DNA of 64,000 nucleotides, taken from assembly GCF_035818475.1 (NCBI RefSeq), contig NZ_JAYMGV010000001.1:62001-126000 (forward strand), written 5' to 3'. Numbering within the stretch: position 1 is the first letter of the stretch; every line of letters begins with the position of its first letter. The notes under the pieces were generated by a model that searched no databases, was not told the DNA's origin, and saw only the letters and a program-made list of their open reading frames with translations. Source of the DNA: Cognatitamlana sp035818475. Lineage in GTDB: Bacteria > Bacteroidota > Bacteroidia > Flavobacteriales > Flavobacteriaceae. Position numbers and translations under genes: made by a program. Below, one piece after another: positions 7,814 through 17,200 of this stretch.

Positions 7814-10447
7814 TTATCCCAAACTAGCTAAACTAGCTTTTAGGGTTTCAATTTTAGCTAAGGCATCAGCTTCTTTTTTCTTTTCGCTGGCCACAACCTG
7901 TTCCGGTGCATTATTTACAAAACGCTCATTTGAAAGTTTCTTTTGCACAGACTTTAAAAAGCCTTCGGTATAGTTTAATTCTTCGGTTAACTTTTTAACT
8001 TCGGCCTCTACATCAATAGCGCCAGCCATAGGAATAAAATACTCATTAGATTTCACTCTAAAGGTCAATGCGCCATCAACAGCTTCCGAAGTATAGGTTA
8101 TAGCTTCTAAGTTCCCTAATTTAGTGATCACCTCATCAAAAGTTTCACCAGTATTTTCATTATTGATTACCGAAAAGCCAATAGCATCTTTAAAGGCTAT
8201 ATTTTTTTGCTTCCTGATGTTTCTAATTCCTGAAATAACCTCCGCAGCAAAATCAAACTCATTAATTAAAGTTTCATTAACCGGTTTAGATTCCGGCCAT
8301 TTAGCTATAATTAACGCTTCTTCAGGAGTTCTCTTTGCTATAAACTGCCATAGTTCCTCCGTTAAAAACGGCATAAATGGGTGTACTATTTTTAAATTGT
8401 CTTCAAAAATAGCAACAACACTTTTTAATGTTTTAGCGTCTATTGGCTGTTTATAAGCTGGTTTAATCATTTCTAAAAACCATCCACAAAAATCATCAAA
8501 AATAAGCTTATAGATAACCATTAATGCATCACTTAATCTATACTTACTAAAATGATCTTCTATTTCAACTAAAGCTTTTTGAAATTTAGCTTCATACCAA
8601 TCTATAGCAATTTTATTTGACTTAGGTTGCTGTATATTTTTACTAACTTCCCATCCATGAACTAAACGGTAAGCGTTCCAAATTTTAGTCCCAAAACCTT
8701 TCCCTTGTTGGCAAAGAGTTTCATCAAACATTAAATCGTTTCCTGCAGCAGAACTCAACAGTAACCCAACACGTACACCACCAGCTCCATAAGTTTCAAT
8801 GAGTTTTAAGGCGTCAGGAGAATTGCCCAACTGTTTAGACATTTTACGACGCTGCTTATCCCTAACCAATCCGGTTAGATATACATTATTGAAAGGCTTT
8901 TCACCTTTATATTCATACCCGGCAATAATCATACGGGCTACCCAAAAGAATAAAATATCTGGTCCGGTTACCAGGTCATTCGTTGGATAATAGTACCTTA
9001 TCTCTTCATTTTCAGGGTTTCTAATCCCATCAAACACACTCATGGGCCATAACCATGATGAAAACCAGGTATCCAATGCATCTTTATCCTGATTTAAATC
9101 GTTAACAGTCAGCTGAGAATTTCCGGTTTTCTGCTTTGCCTTTTCCAGTGCCTCCTCAATATGTTCTGCAACAACAAAATCTTCTTTTCCATCACCATAG
9201 TAATAAGCCGGAATTTGTTGTCCCCACATTAACTGACGTGAAATATTCCAGTCCCTAATGTTTTCCATCCAATGCCTATAAGTATTCTCAAACTTTTTAG
9301 GAAACAGTTTAATATCTTCATCTTCTAAAACCGCTTTAATTGCAGGTTTCACAAGTTCTTCCATCTTTAAAAACCACTGATCTGACAATCTTGGTTCTAT
9401 GATAGCCTTTGTACGTTCTGAAATACCAACACGGTTGTTATAGTCTTCAATCTTCTCTATTAGCCCTAAACCTTCAAGTTCTTTGACAATGGCTTTTCTA
9501 ACCACAAAGCGATCCTGTCCTTCAAAATGAAGTCCGTAACTGTTCAATGTGGCATCTTCATTAAAAATATCAACAACCTCTAATTGGTGCTTATCTCCTA
9601 AAACTTTATCATTTTCATCATGAGCTGGAGTGACTTTTAAGCAACCTGTACCAAACTCCACATCAACATATTCGTCTTCAATTATTGGTATAACTCTATT
9701 GCAAATGGGAACAATAGCTTTTTTCCCTTTTAAATGTGTGTGACGTTCGTCATTGGGATTAATACAAATGGCCGTATCACCCAAAATAGTTTCAGGCCTG
9801 GTAGTCGCAATAGTTAGTACCTCATCAGAACCTTCTACCTGGTAATTGATATGATATAATTTGCCTTGTTTATCAACATATTCAACTTCTTCATCAGATA
9901 GGGTTGTTTTAGCTTCAGGATCCCAGTTTACCATACGGTACCCTCGGTATATTAAGCCTTTTTCATATAGATCAACAAAAACTTTAATTACCGCTTCACT
10001 CATGTCATCATCCATAGTGAACTTTGTTCTTTCCCAATCGCAAGAGCACCCTAGCTTCTTGAGTTGTTCAAGAATAACACCTCCATATTCATGTGTCCAG
10101 TCCCAGGCATGCTTTAAAAACTCATCACGGGACAAATCATTCTTATCAATACCCTGTTCTTTCAATTTAGCAACCACCTTGGCTTCAGTGGCAATAGATG
10201 CATGGTCTGTTCCCGGCACCCAACAAGCATTTTTCCCCATCAAACGCGCTCGACGGATTAATACATCTTGAATAGTATTATTAAGCATATGCCCCATATG
10301 TAAGACCCCTGTTACATTTGGCGGAGGAATTACTATAGTATAAGGTTCTCTTTCATCTGGCTCCGAATGAAAATAATTATGTTTCATCCAGTAATTGTAC
10401 CACTTGCTTTCTACCTGCCCTGCATCATATTTTGATGGAATTTCCAT
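7814..10447 (-). CDS. valS: Valine--tRNA ligase
   Basis: Cytoplasmic class I aminoacyl-tRNA synthetase that charges tRNA-Val. 877 residues, a normal bacterial length. HMGH (the HIGH motif) is at 50-53 and the KMSKS loop is K-M-S-K-Q at 535-539; Q in the fifth position is a tolerated variant and is not evidence of decay. The editing domain (CP1) lies between them with T-T-R-P-E-T. A C-terminal coiled-coil arm is present (last about 65 residues, rich in K and E). The gene stands alone, divergent from the DUF1573 gene. Confidence 0.98.
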   Translation of the reverse strand: MEIPSKYDAGQVESKWYNYWMKHNYFHSEPDEREPYTIVIPPPNVTGVLHMGHMLNNTIQDVLIRRARLMGKNACWVPGTDHASIATEAKVVAKLKEQGIDKNDLSRDEFLKHAWDWTHEYGGVILEQLKKLGCSCDWERTKFTMDDDMSEAVIKVFVDLYEKGLIYRGYRMVNWDPEAKTTLSDEEVEYVDKQGKLYHINYQVEGSDEVLTIATTRPETILGDTAICINPNDERHTHLKGKKAIVPICNRVIPIIEDEYVDVEFGTGCLKVTPAHDENDKVLGDKHQLEVVDIFNEDATLNSYGLHFEGQDRFVVRKAIVKELEGLGLIEKIEDYNNRVGISERTKAIIEPRLSDQWFLKMEELVKPAIKAVLEDEDIKLFPKKFENTYRHWMENIRDWNISRQLMWGQQIPAYYYGDGKEDFVVAEHIEEALEKAKQKTGNSQLTVNDLNQDKDALDTWFSSWLWPMSVFDGIRNPENEEIRYYYPTNDLVTGPDILFFWVARMIIAGYEYKGEKPFNNVYLTGLVRDKQRRKMSKQLGNSPDALKLIETYGAGGVRVGLLLSSAAGNDLMFDETLCQQGKGFGTKIWNAYRLVHGWEVSKNIQQPKSNKIAIDWYEAKFQKALVEIEDHFSKYRLSDALMVIYKLIFDDFCGWFLEMIKPAYKQPIDAKTLKSVVAIFEDNLKIVHPFMPFLTEELWQFIAKRTPEEALIIAKWPESKPVNETLINEFDFAAEVISGIRNIRKQKNIAFKDAIGFSVINNENTGETFDEVITKLGNLEAITYTSEAVDGALTFRVKSNEYFIPMAGAIDVEAEVKKLTEELNYTEGFLKSVQKKLSNERFVNNAPEQVVASEKKKEADALAKIETLKASLASLG

Positions 10448-10478
10448 ACTTTGGAATAGTTTTTGAATAATAGATGTG

Positions 10479-10486
10479 CAAAAGTA
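10479..10486 (-). promoter_or_regulatory. -7 element (TACTTTTG) for valS
   Basis: On the minus strand this reads TACTTTTG, an exact match to the Bacteroidetes TAnnTTTG element, 31 nt upstream of the valS ATG. No clear TTG is found at the -33 position, so support is moderate. Confidence 0.5.
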
Positions 10487-10635
10487 CTTATATTTCTTTT
10501 TCTGTGAAACTATAATGCAATTGATAAAACCAAATAGCGTTGTACTTTAACAATTTTTAAACAGATAGAATGAAAAGCTATATGTACTTTTGAAACCGTA
10601 AAATATGTTAACAAACATGCATTATGTCTATAATT

Positions 10636-10667
10636 TTTGCAGATTATAGGAAAAGTAAGTATGTTTG
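10636..10667 (+). promoter_or_regulatory. Promoter for the DUF1573 gene (TTTG-N20-TATGTTTG)
   Basis: TTTG at 10636-10639 and TATGTTTG at 10660-10667 are separated by 20 nt, matching the known flavobacterial sigma consensus (TTG at -33, TAnnTTTG at -7) in both elements and in spacing. The predicted 5' untranslated region is about 75 nt. It is the best two-part promoter I found in the window. Confidence 0.65.
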
Positions 10668-10750
10668 ATTTGTATTTATATCAAATTTATATGAATTGCC
10701 CTTGCTAATTATGAAAAAATATTAATAATTAGAACTCTAAAAAATAAACC

Positions 10751-11167
10751 ATGAAACAATTAATTACATTTTTATTTATCGGATTGATCAGTTATTCTGT
10801 AAATGCGCAGGCTAAAATTAAATTTAAAACTGAAACCATTGATTATGGGACTGTTGAAAAAGGTTCAAACGGTGTAAGGATTTTTGAATTCACAAATACC
10901 GGTAATGAGCCCCTTATTATCTCTAAAGTATCTTCAAGTTGTGGATGTACTATTCCTAAAAAACCAAAAGAGCCAATTTTACCAGGCAAAACAGGAGAAA
11001 TTGAAGTGAAATATGATACTAATAGAGTTACCCCTATTAGAAAGACCATTACTGTAATTTCTAATGCAGACACCCCAACTGTAGCTTTAAAAATTAAAGG
11101 TGAAGTTATAGACCCTAGTAAAATAAACATACTTGAAAAAAAAACTAAAACCGTAATGCAACAATAA
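10751..11167 (+). CDS. DUF1573 domain secreted protein
   Basis: 138 residues with a signal peptide ending near V-N-A-Q (about residue 20). The rest is one DUF1573 immunoglobulin-like (ASH/PapD-like) domain: F-E-F-T-N-T-G-N-E-P-L-I-I, then the conserved S-S-C-G-C-T motif, P-G-K-T-G-E-I and a closing beta strand with I-K-G-E-V. Members are periplasmic or surface proteins of unknown function that are abundant in Bacteroidetes. The gene is monocistronic, with its own promoter upstream and a symmetrical terminator 12 nt downstream. Confidence 0.92.
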   Translation: MKQLITFLFIGLISYSVNAQAKIKFKTETIDYGTVEKGSNGVRIFEFTNTGNEPLIISKVSSSCGCTIPKKPKEPILPGKTGEIEVKYDTNRVTPIRKTITVISNADTPTVALKIKGEVIDPSKINILEKKTKTVMQQ

Positions 11168-11179
11168 AAAGTTGTTTAC

Positions 11180-11231
11180 AATATAAAATGAAAAGCCTAA
11201 ACTATATAGTTTAGGCTTTTCATTTTATATT
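11180..11231. terminator. 52-bp perfect palindrome, bidirectional terminator
   Basis: Two 26-nt arms (11180-11205 and 11206-11231) are exact reverse complements with no spacer. The core is AAGCCTAAAC / GTTTAGGCTT. It lies between the convergent DUF1573 and aspartic-protease genes, 12 nt after one stop and 8 nt after the other, so it can end both transcripts. Confidence 0.85.
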
Positions 11232-11239
11232 AATGTTCC

Positions 11240-12577
11240 TTAAAGTAATCGTTCTAAATTAAAGCTAAAAGTTAAAATTTTCCCATCTCGTTCCACCTTT
11301 AATTTTATTCTTTTATTGACGTCATCATAAAATTTATGGATAACCTGCTGTAAACTATATTGATGCGTTCCTAGTCCGTTTATGCTTAAAATAATATCTC
11401 CCTTAAGCAGGCCTGCCTTTTCTGCCGGAGAACCTTCACGTAACTCAACAATAACATAAGCCGGTTTTAACACCAGTTTATACTTAATAGTTCTGTCTAT
11501 CCTAAAATTGTTCTGGGTTTCATTTCTGTTCATTAACCCATTCTTTCCCACTGCGCTTTTATCTACTTCTCTAACAACTCTGGTTCCCTGATGAGCTAGT
11601 TCTATACCACTCCTATTATAACTAAACGCTTCTCTAAAATATTTATTCTTCTTTAAGGTCAATAGTTTCCTTTGATAATCAAAAATTACATCAAACCGCT
11701 TTAATATATTACCGGCTAAACTTCCGTTTCTATCCTTAATAATCTTTGCAAAAAATACTGATTTCGTATCGGGATAAGAAACATTTGCATTTTTAAGCAC
11801 AAAACTTTTTAATGAAAACGTTTCAACTCTGGAACGCTTTCCATATACACTTCCATTGAGCCCATGACCAAGAAAATCATAAAAAAACTTATCACTGGGT
11901 TTAAGCCCTTTATCTTCATTTTCAAATAGCCATATAGCATCACTACCTCCTGAATCAATTAATAATTTTACAGGGACATCTTTTTCATTTACCCCAACCA
12001 AAGCATATACATAAGGCTTTTTTTTATGAAATTCCAATGAAAACCTTTCGCATGATTTACAAGGTTTATAACTAAACACTTCAGGTTCTGTTAGCTTTAT
12101 AGTTTTTGTAGAATAATTAATTTCTACAATCAAATCTTTAAATAAATCAAAACCGATAATTCCGTGTACGGGTATCCCTAATCTTGGCGCTAAATTTAAA
12201 TTAGTATTAAATACAGCATATAGATCTTGATTTAGCTTAATAGCATCTCCTATTTTAAACGTATTGTTTTTTGATTTTAAAGCTTCAACAGACTCTCCCT
12301 CTCCTAACCCTCTTAAGTATATGGTTTCGGTGTCCTTAATTTGTAAGGTATCGGAAACATTTAAAAAGTTAAAAATTATAGGCTTACTTACTCCGGTATC
12401 CAGCAAAAAGGATAATGTCACTCCATTGACTTCAACCGGGATAATAACCAAATTATTGATTAATTTGAACTTAATCTTATCCGATTTTCGCTTATTTTGA
12501 ATAACAAATTCATCTTGAGCTGAGGCAAATGGGCTCAAGAACACAAACAAAAATAGTAGTGTTAAACACTTTTTCAT
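11240..12577 (-). CDS. Secreted retropepsin-like aspartic protease with C-terminal PDZ domain
   Basis: 445 residues. A signal peptide (about 1-20, ending A-S-A-Q) is followed by two aspartyl-protease half-domains, each with its motif: L-L-D-T-G near residue 58 and L-I-D-S-G-G-S near residue 205. A PDZ domain occupies the last 80 residues (R-E-G-S-P-A-E-K-A-G-L-L-K-G-D). Such proteins are common in Bacteroidetes and probably act in the periplasm or on the surface. Both catalytic aspartates are present, so it may be active. Cys pair C-K-S-C near residue 175 is a possible disulphide. Single gene, convergent with DUF1573. Confidence 0.9.
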   Translation of the reverse strand: MKKCLTLLFLFVFLSPFASAQDEFVIQNKRKSDKIKFKLINNLVIIPVEVNGVTLSFLLDTGVSKPIIFNFLNVSDTLQIKDTETIYLRGLGEGESVEALKSKNNTFKIGDAIKLNQDLYAVFNTNLNLAPRLGIPVHGIIGFDLFKDLIVEINYSTKTIKLTEPEVFSYKPCKSCERFSLEFHKKKPYVYALVGVNEKDVPVKLLIDSGGSDAIWLFENEDKGLKPSDKFFYDFLGHGLNGSVYGKRSRVETFSLKSFVLKNANVSYPDTKSVFFAKIIKDRNGSLAGNILKRFDVIFDYQRKLLTLKKNKYFREAFSYNRSGIELAHQGTRVVREVDKSAVGKNGLMNRNETQNNFRIDRTIKYKLVLKPAYVIVELREGSPAEKAGLLKGDIILSINGLGTHQYSLQQVIHKFYDDVNKRIKLKVERDGKILTFSFNLERLL

Positions 12578-12700
12578 GTAAGACTTAGATACTTTGGTCT
12601 ATATGAATTTACAAATCTTTAAACTAGCACAGGTATTTAGAGTCATTTTTTAAAAAAACTTTAAGATTATTTTCTCAACTTTGCAGATTAAACTGTTAAA

Positions 12701-13891
12701 ATGCCAACAATATCAAAAAAAGGCAAATTAATGCCTGCTTCCCCCATTCGTAAGCTTGTTCCTTATGCTGAACAGGCAATTAAGGCCGGGAAACATATTT
12801 ACCACCTAAACATTGGGCAACCAGATATTAAAACACCTGAGGTGGCCTTAAATGCTGTTAAGGAAAATGATATTGATATTCTTTCGTATTCCAGATCTGA
12901 AGGCTCTGAACAATACCGAAAAAAACTGGCAAAATATTATGCTAAACATAACATTGATGTATCTCATGAAGACATTATTGTTACTACCGGAGCCAGTGAA
13001 GCATTACTTTTTCTTTTTAGTAGTATAATGGATCCGGGAGACGAAGTTATTATTTCAGAGCCTTTTTATGCTAATTATATTGCGTTTTCAACCGCAACAG
13101 GTGTTAATGTTGTTCCTGCTATTTGCAGTATTGATAATAATTTTGCCTTACCTCCGGTTGATACATTTGAGAAATTAATTACTCCTAAAACTAAAGGAAT
13201 ATTAATATGTAATCCGGGAAACCCTACCGGTTGTCTTTACTCTAAAGAAGACATAGAACAACTTTCCACTTTAGCTATAAAACATGATTTGTTTTTGGTA
13301 GCCGATGAAGTTTATAGAGAATTTGTATATGATGGGCACACACATCATTCGATTCTACAAATGGAAGGTATAGATCAACATGCAGTGATTATTGATTCTG
13401 TTTCCAAACGTTATAGTATGTGTGGTGCTCGTGTTGGCTGTTTGGTTTCAAAAAACAAAACTGTAATGCAAACCGTTCTTAAATTTGCCCAGGCAAGGTT
13501 GAGTCCGCCAACTTATGCTCAAATAGCCAGTGAAGCTGCTCTGGATACCCCTCAAAGTTATTTTGATGATGTTATTAAAGAATATGTAGAGCGACGAAAT
13601 ATTTTAATCACTGAACTGCAAAAAATTAAAGGCGTAAAAGTTGCTGTCCCTAAAGGTGCTTTTTATTGTATAGTGGAATTACCTATTAAAAATTCTGATG
13701 ATTTTGCACAATGGCTTTTGGAGGACTTTGATGTTGACGGTGAGACCGTTATGGTTGCTCCTGCTGGAGGGTTTTATTCCACACCCAGTGTGGGCATCAA
13801 CCAAATTAGAATTGCTTACGTACTTAATAAAGAAAGCTTATTAAAAGCTGTAACTATTTTAAAGGAAGCCTTAAACGTTTACAAGGACTAG
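12701..13891 (+). CDS. Pyridoxal-phosphate aminotransferase, class I/II (aspartate aminotransferase-like)
   Basis: 396 residues, fold type I. Visible features are N-P-G-N-P-T-G, the A-D-E-V-Y motif and the PLP lysine in D-S-V-S-K-R-Y-S, followed by the arginine of G-A-R-V-G. The closest known group is the Ib aspartate/aromatic aminotransferases, but the amino-acid substrate cannot be assigned from sequence alone. The stop codon shares one base with the GTG start of murB, so the pair is co-transcribed. Confidence 0.92.
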   Translation: MPTISKKGKLMPASPIRKLVPYAEQAIKAGKHIYHLNIGQPDIKTPEVALNAVKENDIDILSYSRSEGSEQYRKKLAKYYAKHNIDVSHEDIIVTTGASEALLFLFSSIMDPGDEVIISEPFYANYIAFSTATGVNVVPAICSIDNNFALPPVDTFEKLITPKTKGILICNPGNPTGCLYSKEDIEQLSTLAIKHDLFLVADEVYREFVYDGHTHHSILQMEGIDQHAVIIDSVSKRYSMCGARVGCLVSKNKTVMQTVLKFAQARLSPPTYAQIASEAALDTPQSYFDDVIKEYVERRNILITELQKIKGVKVAVPKGAFYCIVELPIKNSDDFAQWLLEDFDVDGETVMVAPAGGFYSTPSVGINQIRIAYVLNKESLLKAVTILKEALNVYKD

Positions 13892-14904
13892 TGCAAATAA
13901 AACAGAATATATCTTTAAAGGCCTACAATACATTTGGCATTGATGTTAAAGCAAAACATTTTGTCTCAATAAATTCTATTGATAATTTAAAACATATTTT
14001 GTCTTTAGAAGAATTCCCTAATAAGCTGGTTTTAGGAGGAGGAAGCAATATACTATTGACCAAAGATTTTGAGGGTTTAGTTATTCATATCAATTTAAAA
14101 GGACTAAAAATTGTTTCTCAGGATGACAACTTTGTTTATGTAAATGCCAAAGCAGGAGAAAATTGGCATGACTTTGTGTTATGGTGTATTAATAACAACT
14201 TTGGAGGTGTTGAAAACTTATCATTAATTCCAGGTAATGTTGGTACCGCTCCAATTCAAAATATTGGCGCCTATGGTGTAGAACTTAAAGATGTTTTTGA
14301 GTCTTGTGAAGCCATGTCTTTAAAAACAAAGCACTTAAAGTCTTTTACCAGGGAAGCTTGTGAATTTGATTATAGAAATTCCATATTTAAGCAACAGGTT
14401 AAAGGCGAATATATAATTACCAGTGTCACATTTAAACTAACAAAAAAAGATCATAAATTAAGCCTTAACTACGGAGCCATAGCTTCTGAGTTAAATCATA
14501 GAGGTATTGAAACCCCCACAATCAGAGCTATTTCTGAAGCAGTGATAAAAATTAGAGAACGTAAATTGCCAAACCCAAAAGAAATTGGCAATAGCGGTAG
14601 TTTTTTTAAAAATCCGGTTATTACAAAATCTCATTTTAATATGTTAACCGAAAATTTTAAAGACATACCCTGCTACCCTGTTTCTGATGAAGAAGTAAAA
14701 GTTCCTGCGGGTTGGCTTATTGAAAAAGCAGGCTTTAAAGGTAAACAATTTGATAATTATGGTGTACATAAAAAACAAGCCTTAGTGCTTGTTAATTATG
14801 GTGGTGCAAATGGGTCTGATATTTTAAAGCTCTCAAAATTAATTCAAAAAACGGTAAAACTTCTTTTTGGCATTACAATTGAAATGGAAGTTAATATCTT
14901 ATAA
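13891..14904 (+). CDS. murB: UDP-N-acetylenolpyruvoylglucosamine reductase
   Basis: Cytoplasmic flavoenzyme that reduces UDP-GlcNAc-enolpyruvate to UDP-MurNAc in peptidoglycan synthesis. 337 residues, type I (long) MurB. The FAD-binding start (N-T-F-G-I-D), L-G-G-G-S-N-I-L-L, I-P-G-N-V-G-T-A-P-I-Q-N-I-G-A-Y-G and the catalytic serine region N-S-G-S-F-F-K-N-P are all visible. The start is GTG and overlaps the aminotransferase stop (TAGTG). Such coupling with an aminotransferase is usual in flavobacteria. Confidence 0.97.
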   Translation: MQIKQNISLKAYNTFGIDVKAKHFVSINSIDNLKHILSLEEFPNKLVLGGGSNILLTKDFEGLVIHINLKGLKIVSQDDNFVYVNAKAGENWHDFVLWCINNNFGGVENLSLIPGNVGTAPIQNIGAYGVELKDVFESCEAMSLKTKHLKSFTREACEFDYRNSIFKQQVKGEYIITSVTFKLTKKDHKLSLNYGAIASELNHRGIETPTIRAISEAVIKIRERKLPNPKEIGNSGSFFKNPVITKSHFNMLTENFKDIPCYPVSDEEVKVPAGWLIEKAGFKGKQFDNYGVHKKQALVLVNYGGANGSDILKLSKLIQKTVKLLFGITIEMEVNIL

Positions 14905-14950
14905 TAAAAAAGAAATTTCTAAATTTACTTAATCCTAAATACAATATAAT

Positions 14951-15496
14951 TTGATTTCGGCTATAGAAAAAGAAATAGTGAACTTACTGCAAAATGGCGA
15001 TAAAAAGGCCATTACTCTGCTTTATGAAAACTATGCAGATTCTTTATATGGTGTAATTCAAAAGGTAATTTTAGATGAAAATATTGCTCAGGATGTACTT
15101 CAGGAAACCTTTGTCAAAATCTGGAGATATGCTAAAAAATATGATTCTAATAAGGCAAAATTATTTACTTGGCTCTATAGAATTGCTTATAATACCGCTA
15201 TTGATAAAGTTAGGTCTCAAAAAAATAAAAGTAATAATGAAGTCCAGATTGAGGTTTCAACCGTATATAAAATAACATCTAACGAATTAAATCAGGATGT
15301 CATTGATATAAAAAAACATCTAAGAACCTTAGATGAAAAGTATCAAATAGTAATTAATGCACTCTTTTTTGAGGGCATGACGCAGCAAGAAGCTAGCGAT
15401 GAATTAGGTATCCCATTAGGGACCATAAAATCAAGATTAAAAATTGGGTTACGTGAATTGAAAAAAATTTACGACCCTCAATATACAAAGTCATGA
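14951..15496 (+). CDS. ECF RNA polymerase sigma factor
   Basis: 181 residues with region 2 (L-Y-E-N-Y-A-D-S-L-Y-G and D-V-L-Q-E-T-F-V-K-I-W) and region 4 (Y-Q-I-V-I-N-A-L-F-F-E-G-M-T-Q-Q-E-A and G-T-I-K-S-R-L), the two domains that define ECF sigma factors. The start is TTG at 14951, because no ATG precedes region 2; a GTG nine codons later would remove conserved residues. It overlaps the next gene by 4 nt (ATGA), which encodes its probable anti-sigma factor. The target promoters are unknown. Confidence 0.92.
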   Translation: MISAIEKEIVNLLQNGDKKAITLLYENYADSLYGVIQKVILDENIAQDVLQETFVKIWRYAKKYDSNKAKLFTWLYRIAYNTAIDKVRSQKNKSNNEVQIEVSTVYKITSNELNQDVIDIKKHLRTLDEKYQIVINALFFEGMTQQEASDELGIPLGTIKSRLKIGLRELKKIYDPQYTKS

Positions 15497-16284
15497 ATGA
15501 GAAAATAAACCCTTTTCTAAGTTCTGGCCTACTAGAAAAATATCTATTAGGAGAAACGACTTCTGCCGAAACAGAAAAAGTTGAATCTTATATTTCAAAA
15601 TATCCGGAAGTACAGAACGCATACAATACATTGCAATTCAACTTAGAAGTTGTTGCAAGAAGCAATGCTATTGAAGCTCCAAAAGGCATCTTAAACAAGG
15701 TTTTGGATGAACTTGATGAAGCTCCTGTTATTACTTTAAATCAAACAAAAAACAGATACAAAAAGTGGTACAAATATAGTATTGCTGCCAGTGTAGCTGC
15801 TTTGATTTTTGCAGGCACTTCATACCTTTTTTATAATCAAAATCAAAAATTATCTGAAGAAAACCAAGTTGTTGTTGATGAAATCTTTGATTTACGTAGT
15901 GACATAGAGCAAAACAACAAAATGCTTGATAATGTCATGAGACAGCTTTTAAAGCTTAATAACCCTGAAACTGAAAAGTATATTATAAAGGGAAATGAAA
16001 GAGCTAAAGATTTAAAAACCGTTGCTTATATAAATGCTAAGGAAAGAACATCAATGATTGATGTGGTTTCTTTACCGGAATTACCTGAAGAGCAATGCTA
16101 TCAAATATGGGCTGAGTTACAAGGTAAAATGGTTAACTTAGGTATTTTGAACAAGGCTGACAGGCAACTTAGAAATATTCCTTATATGGAAGATGCTTTG
16201 GCTTTGAGTATTACTATTGAGCCTAAAGGCGGGAACAGTATTGCTTCTGTTGAAAATTCAGTAGCCCAAATTAGTTTACAATAA
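15493..16284 (+). CDS. Anti-sigma factor, RskA-type, single-span membrane protein
   Basis: 263 residues. The N-terminal 70 residues form an anti-sigma domain, one membrane helix lies at about 93-112, a coiled coil follows (Q-N-Q-K-L-S-E-E-N), and the periplasmic part ends in the RskA-like domain with L-P-E-L-P-E-E-Q-C-Y-Q-I-W. There is no H-x3-C-x2-C zinc motif. The 4-nt overlap with the ECF sigma gene indicates that it holds that sigma factor at the membrane until a signal arrives. The signal is not evident. Confidence 0.87.
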   Translation: MNEKINPFLSSGLLEKYLLGETTSAETEKVESYISKYPEVQNAYNTLQFNLEVVARSNAIEAPKGILNKVLDELDEAPVITLNQTKNRYKKWYKYSIAASVAALIFAGTSYLFYNQNQKLSEENQVVVDEIFDLRSDIEQNNKMLDNVMRQLLKLNNPETEKYIIKGNERAKDLKTVAYINAKERTSMIDVVSLPELPEEQCYQIWAELQGKMVNLGILNKADRQLRNIPYMEDALALSITIEPKGGNSIASVENSVAQISLQ

Positions 16285-16303
16285 AAAATTCACTGATATA
16301 AAG

Positions 16304-16340
16304 AAAAAGCCTTATCTAAAATAGATAAGGCTTTTATTTT
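16304..16340. terminator. Bidirectional terminator between the anti-sigma gene and aqpZ
   Basis: AAAAAGCCTTATCTA and TAGATAAGGCTTTT arms around a 3-nt A loop, with a T run on the plus strand and A run before it. It serves both convergent genes. Confidence 0.85.
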
Positions 16341-16358
16341 TATAAATAATTCTTGATT

Positions 16359-17045
16359 TTATTCTTTATCAAACAGGGCTTTATGGATAATCCCTGCGAC
16401 TATTGCGCCTGCTATTGGCGCCACCCAAAACAACCAAAGCTGTGCCGTATATTCACCTCCAGCAAATAAAGCCTGACTTGTTGACCGTGCAGGATTAACA
16501 GAGGTATTAGTAATTGGAATACTTATTAAATGTATTAAAGTTAAGCCTAAACCAATTGCTATAGGAGCAAATCCTTGTGGGGCTCTTGAGTTTGTACTGC
16601 CAAGAATAATTAAGAGGAAAAACATAGTTAACAAAAACTCGGCAATTAAAGCAGCAGTTATAGTATAACCATCCGGTGATAAATCACCATAGCCATTAGC
16701 AGCAAACCCTCCAATACTAACAAAATCAGAGTTACTTGTTAAAATCAAATACAATGCTCCTGCCGCTACAAAAGCACCAACTAACTGTGCTACAATATAG
16801 CCAACCAAATCTTTAGCTTCAAACTTTCCGCCAGCCCACAGCCCAAAAGATACAGCCGGATTAAAATGTCCTCCGGAAATATGACCAACAGCATAAGCCA
16901 TAGTTAATACTGTAAGTCCAAATGCTAAAGAAACGCCAACAAAGCCTATTCCTAATTCCGGGTAACCAGCAGCAAAAACGGCGCTACCACACCCTCCAAA
17001 AACAAGCCAAAAGGTTCCAAAAAACTCAGCAAATAATTTTTTCAT
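16359..17045 (-). CDS. aqpZ: Aquaporin Z-like water channel
   Basis: 228-residue MIP-family channel of the inner membrane with six hydrophobic helices and both pore motifs: G-H-F-N-P-A-V in the first half and N-P-A-R-S in the second. The second half shows the conserved arginine right after NPA, and the pore context fits the water-selective AqpZ group rather than the glycerol facilitators (which have aspartate after NPAR). The length matches AqpZ (about 230). Single gene, convergent with the anti-sigma gene. Confidence 0.93.
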   Translation of the reverse strand: MKKLFAEFFGTFWLVFGGCGSAVFAAGYPELGIGFVGVSLAFGLTVLTMAYAVGHISGGHFNPAVSFGLWAGGKFEAKDLVGYIVAQLVGAFVAAGALYLILTSNSDFVSIGGFAANGYGDLSPDGYTITAALIAEFLLTMFFLLIILGSTNSRAPQGFAPIAIGLGLTLIHLISIPITNTSVNPARSTSQALFAGGEYTAQLWLFWVAPIAGAIVAGIIHKALFDKE

Positions 17046-17169
17046 AATTAAATAATTTAAATGGTTAGTGTTTTAAATGTACGAATTATTAGTCATAGGA
17101 CACTTAATTATTAAAAAAGTCACTGGATTTTTAGCTTAAATTCGTTTAAACATTATAAGCTAAAAGCAT

Positions 17170-17177
17170 TATCTTTG
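17170..17177 (+). promoter_or_regulatory. -7 element (TATCTTTG) for the small membrane protein/glycosyltransferase operon
   Basis: Exact TAnnTTTG match, 23 nt upstream of the ATG at 17201. The expected -33 region holds only a weak TTCG. Confidence 0.5.
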
Positions 17178-17200
17178 CACAAATATTTACAAAATTTCAA

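Larger units (their letters stand above)
10448..10750. other. Divergent intergenic region between valS and the DUF1573 gene
   Basis: 303 nt without a credible gene. It holds a minus-strand TACTTTTG element for valS and a full plus-strand promoter (TTTG, 20 nt, TATGTTTG) for the DUF1573 gene. No T-box-like or other structured RNA leader was apparent by eye. Confidence 0.6.

Noticed and set aside
8832..8850. KMSKQ instead of KMSKS in valS
   Set aside because: I considered loss of activity, but the fifth position of the loop varies naturally in ValRS and all other motifs are intact.
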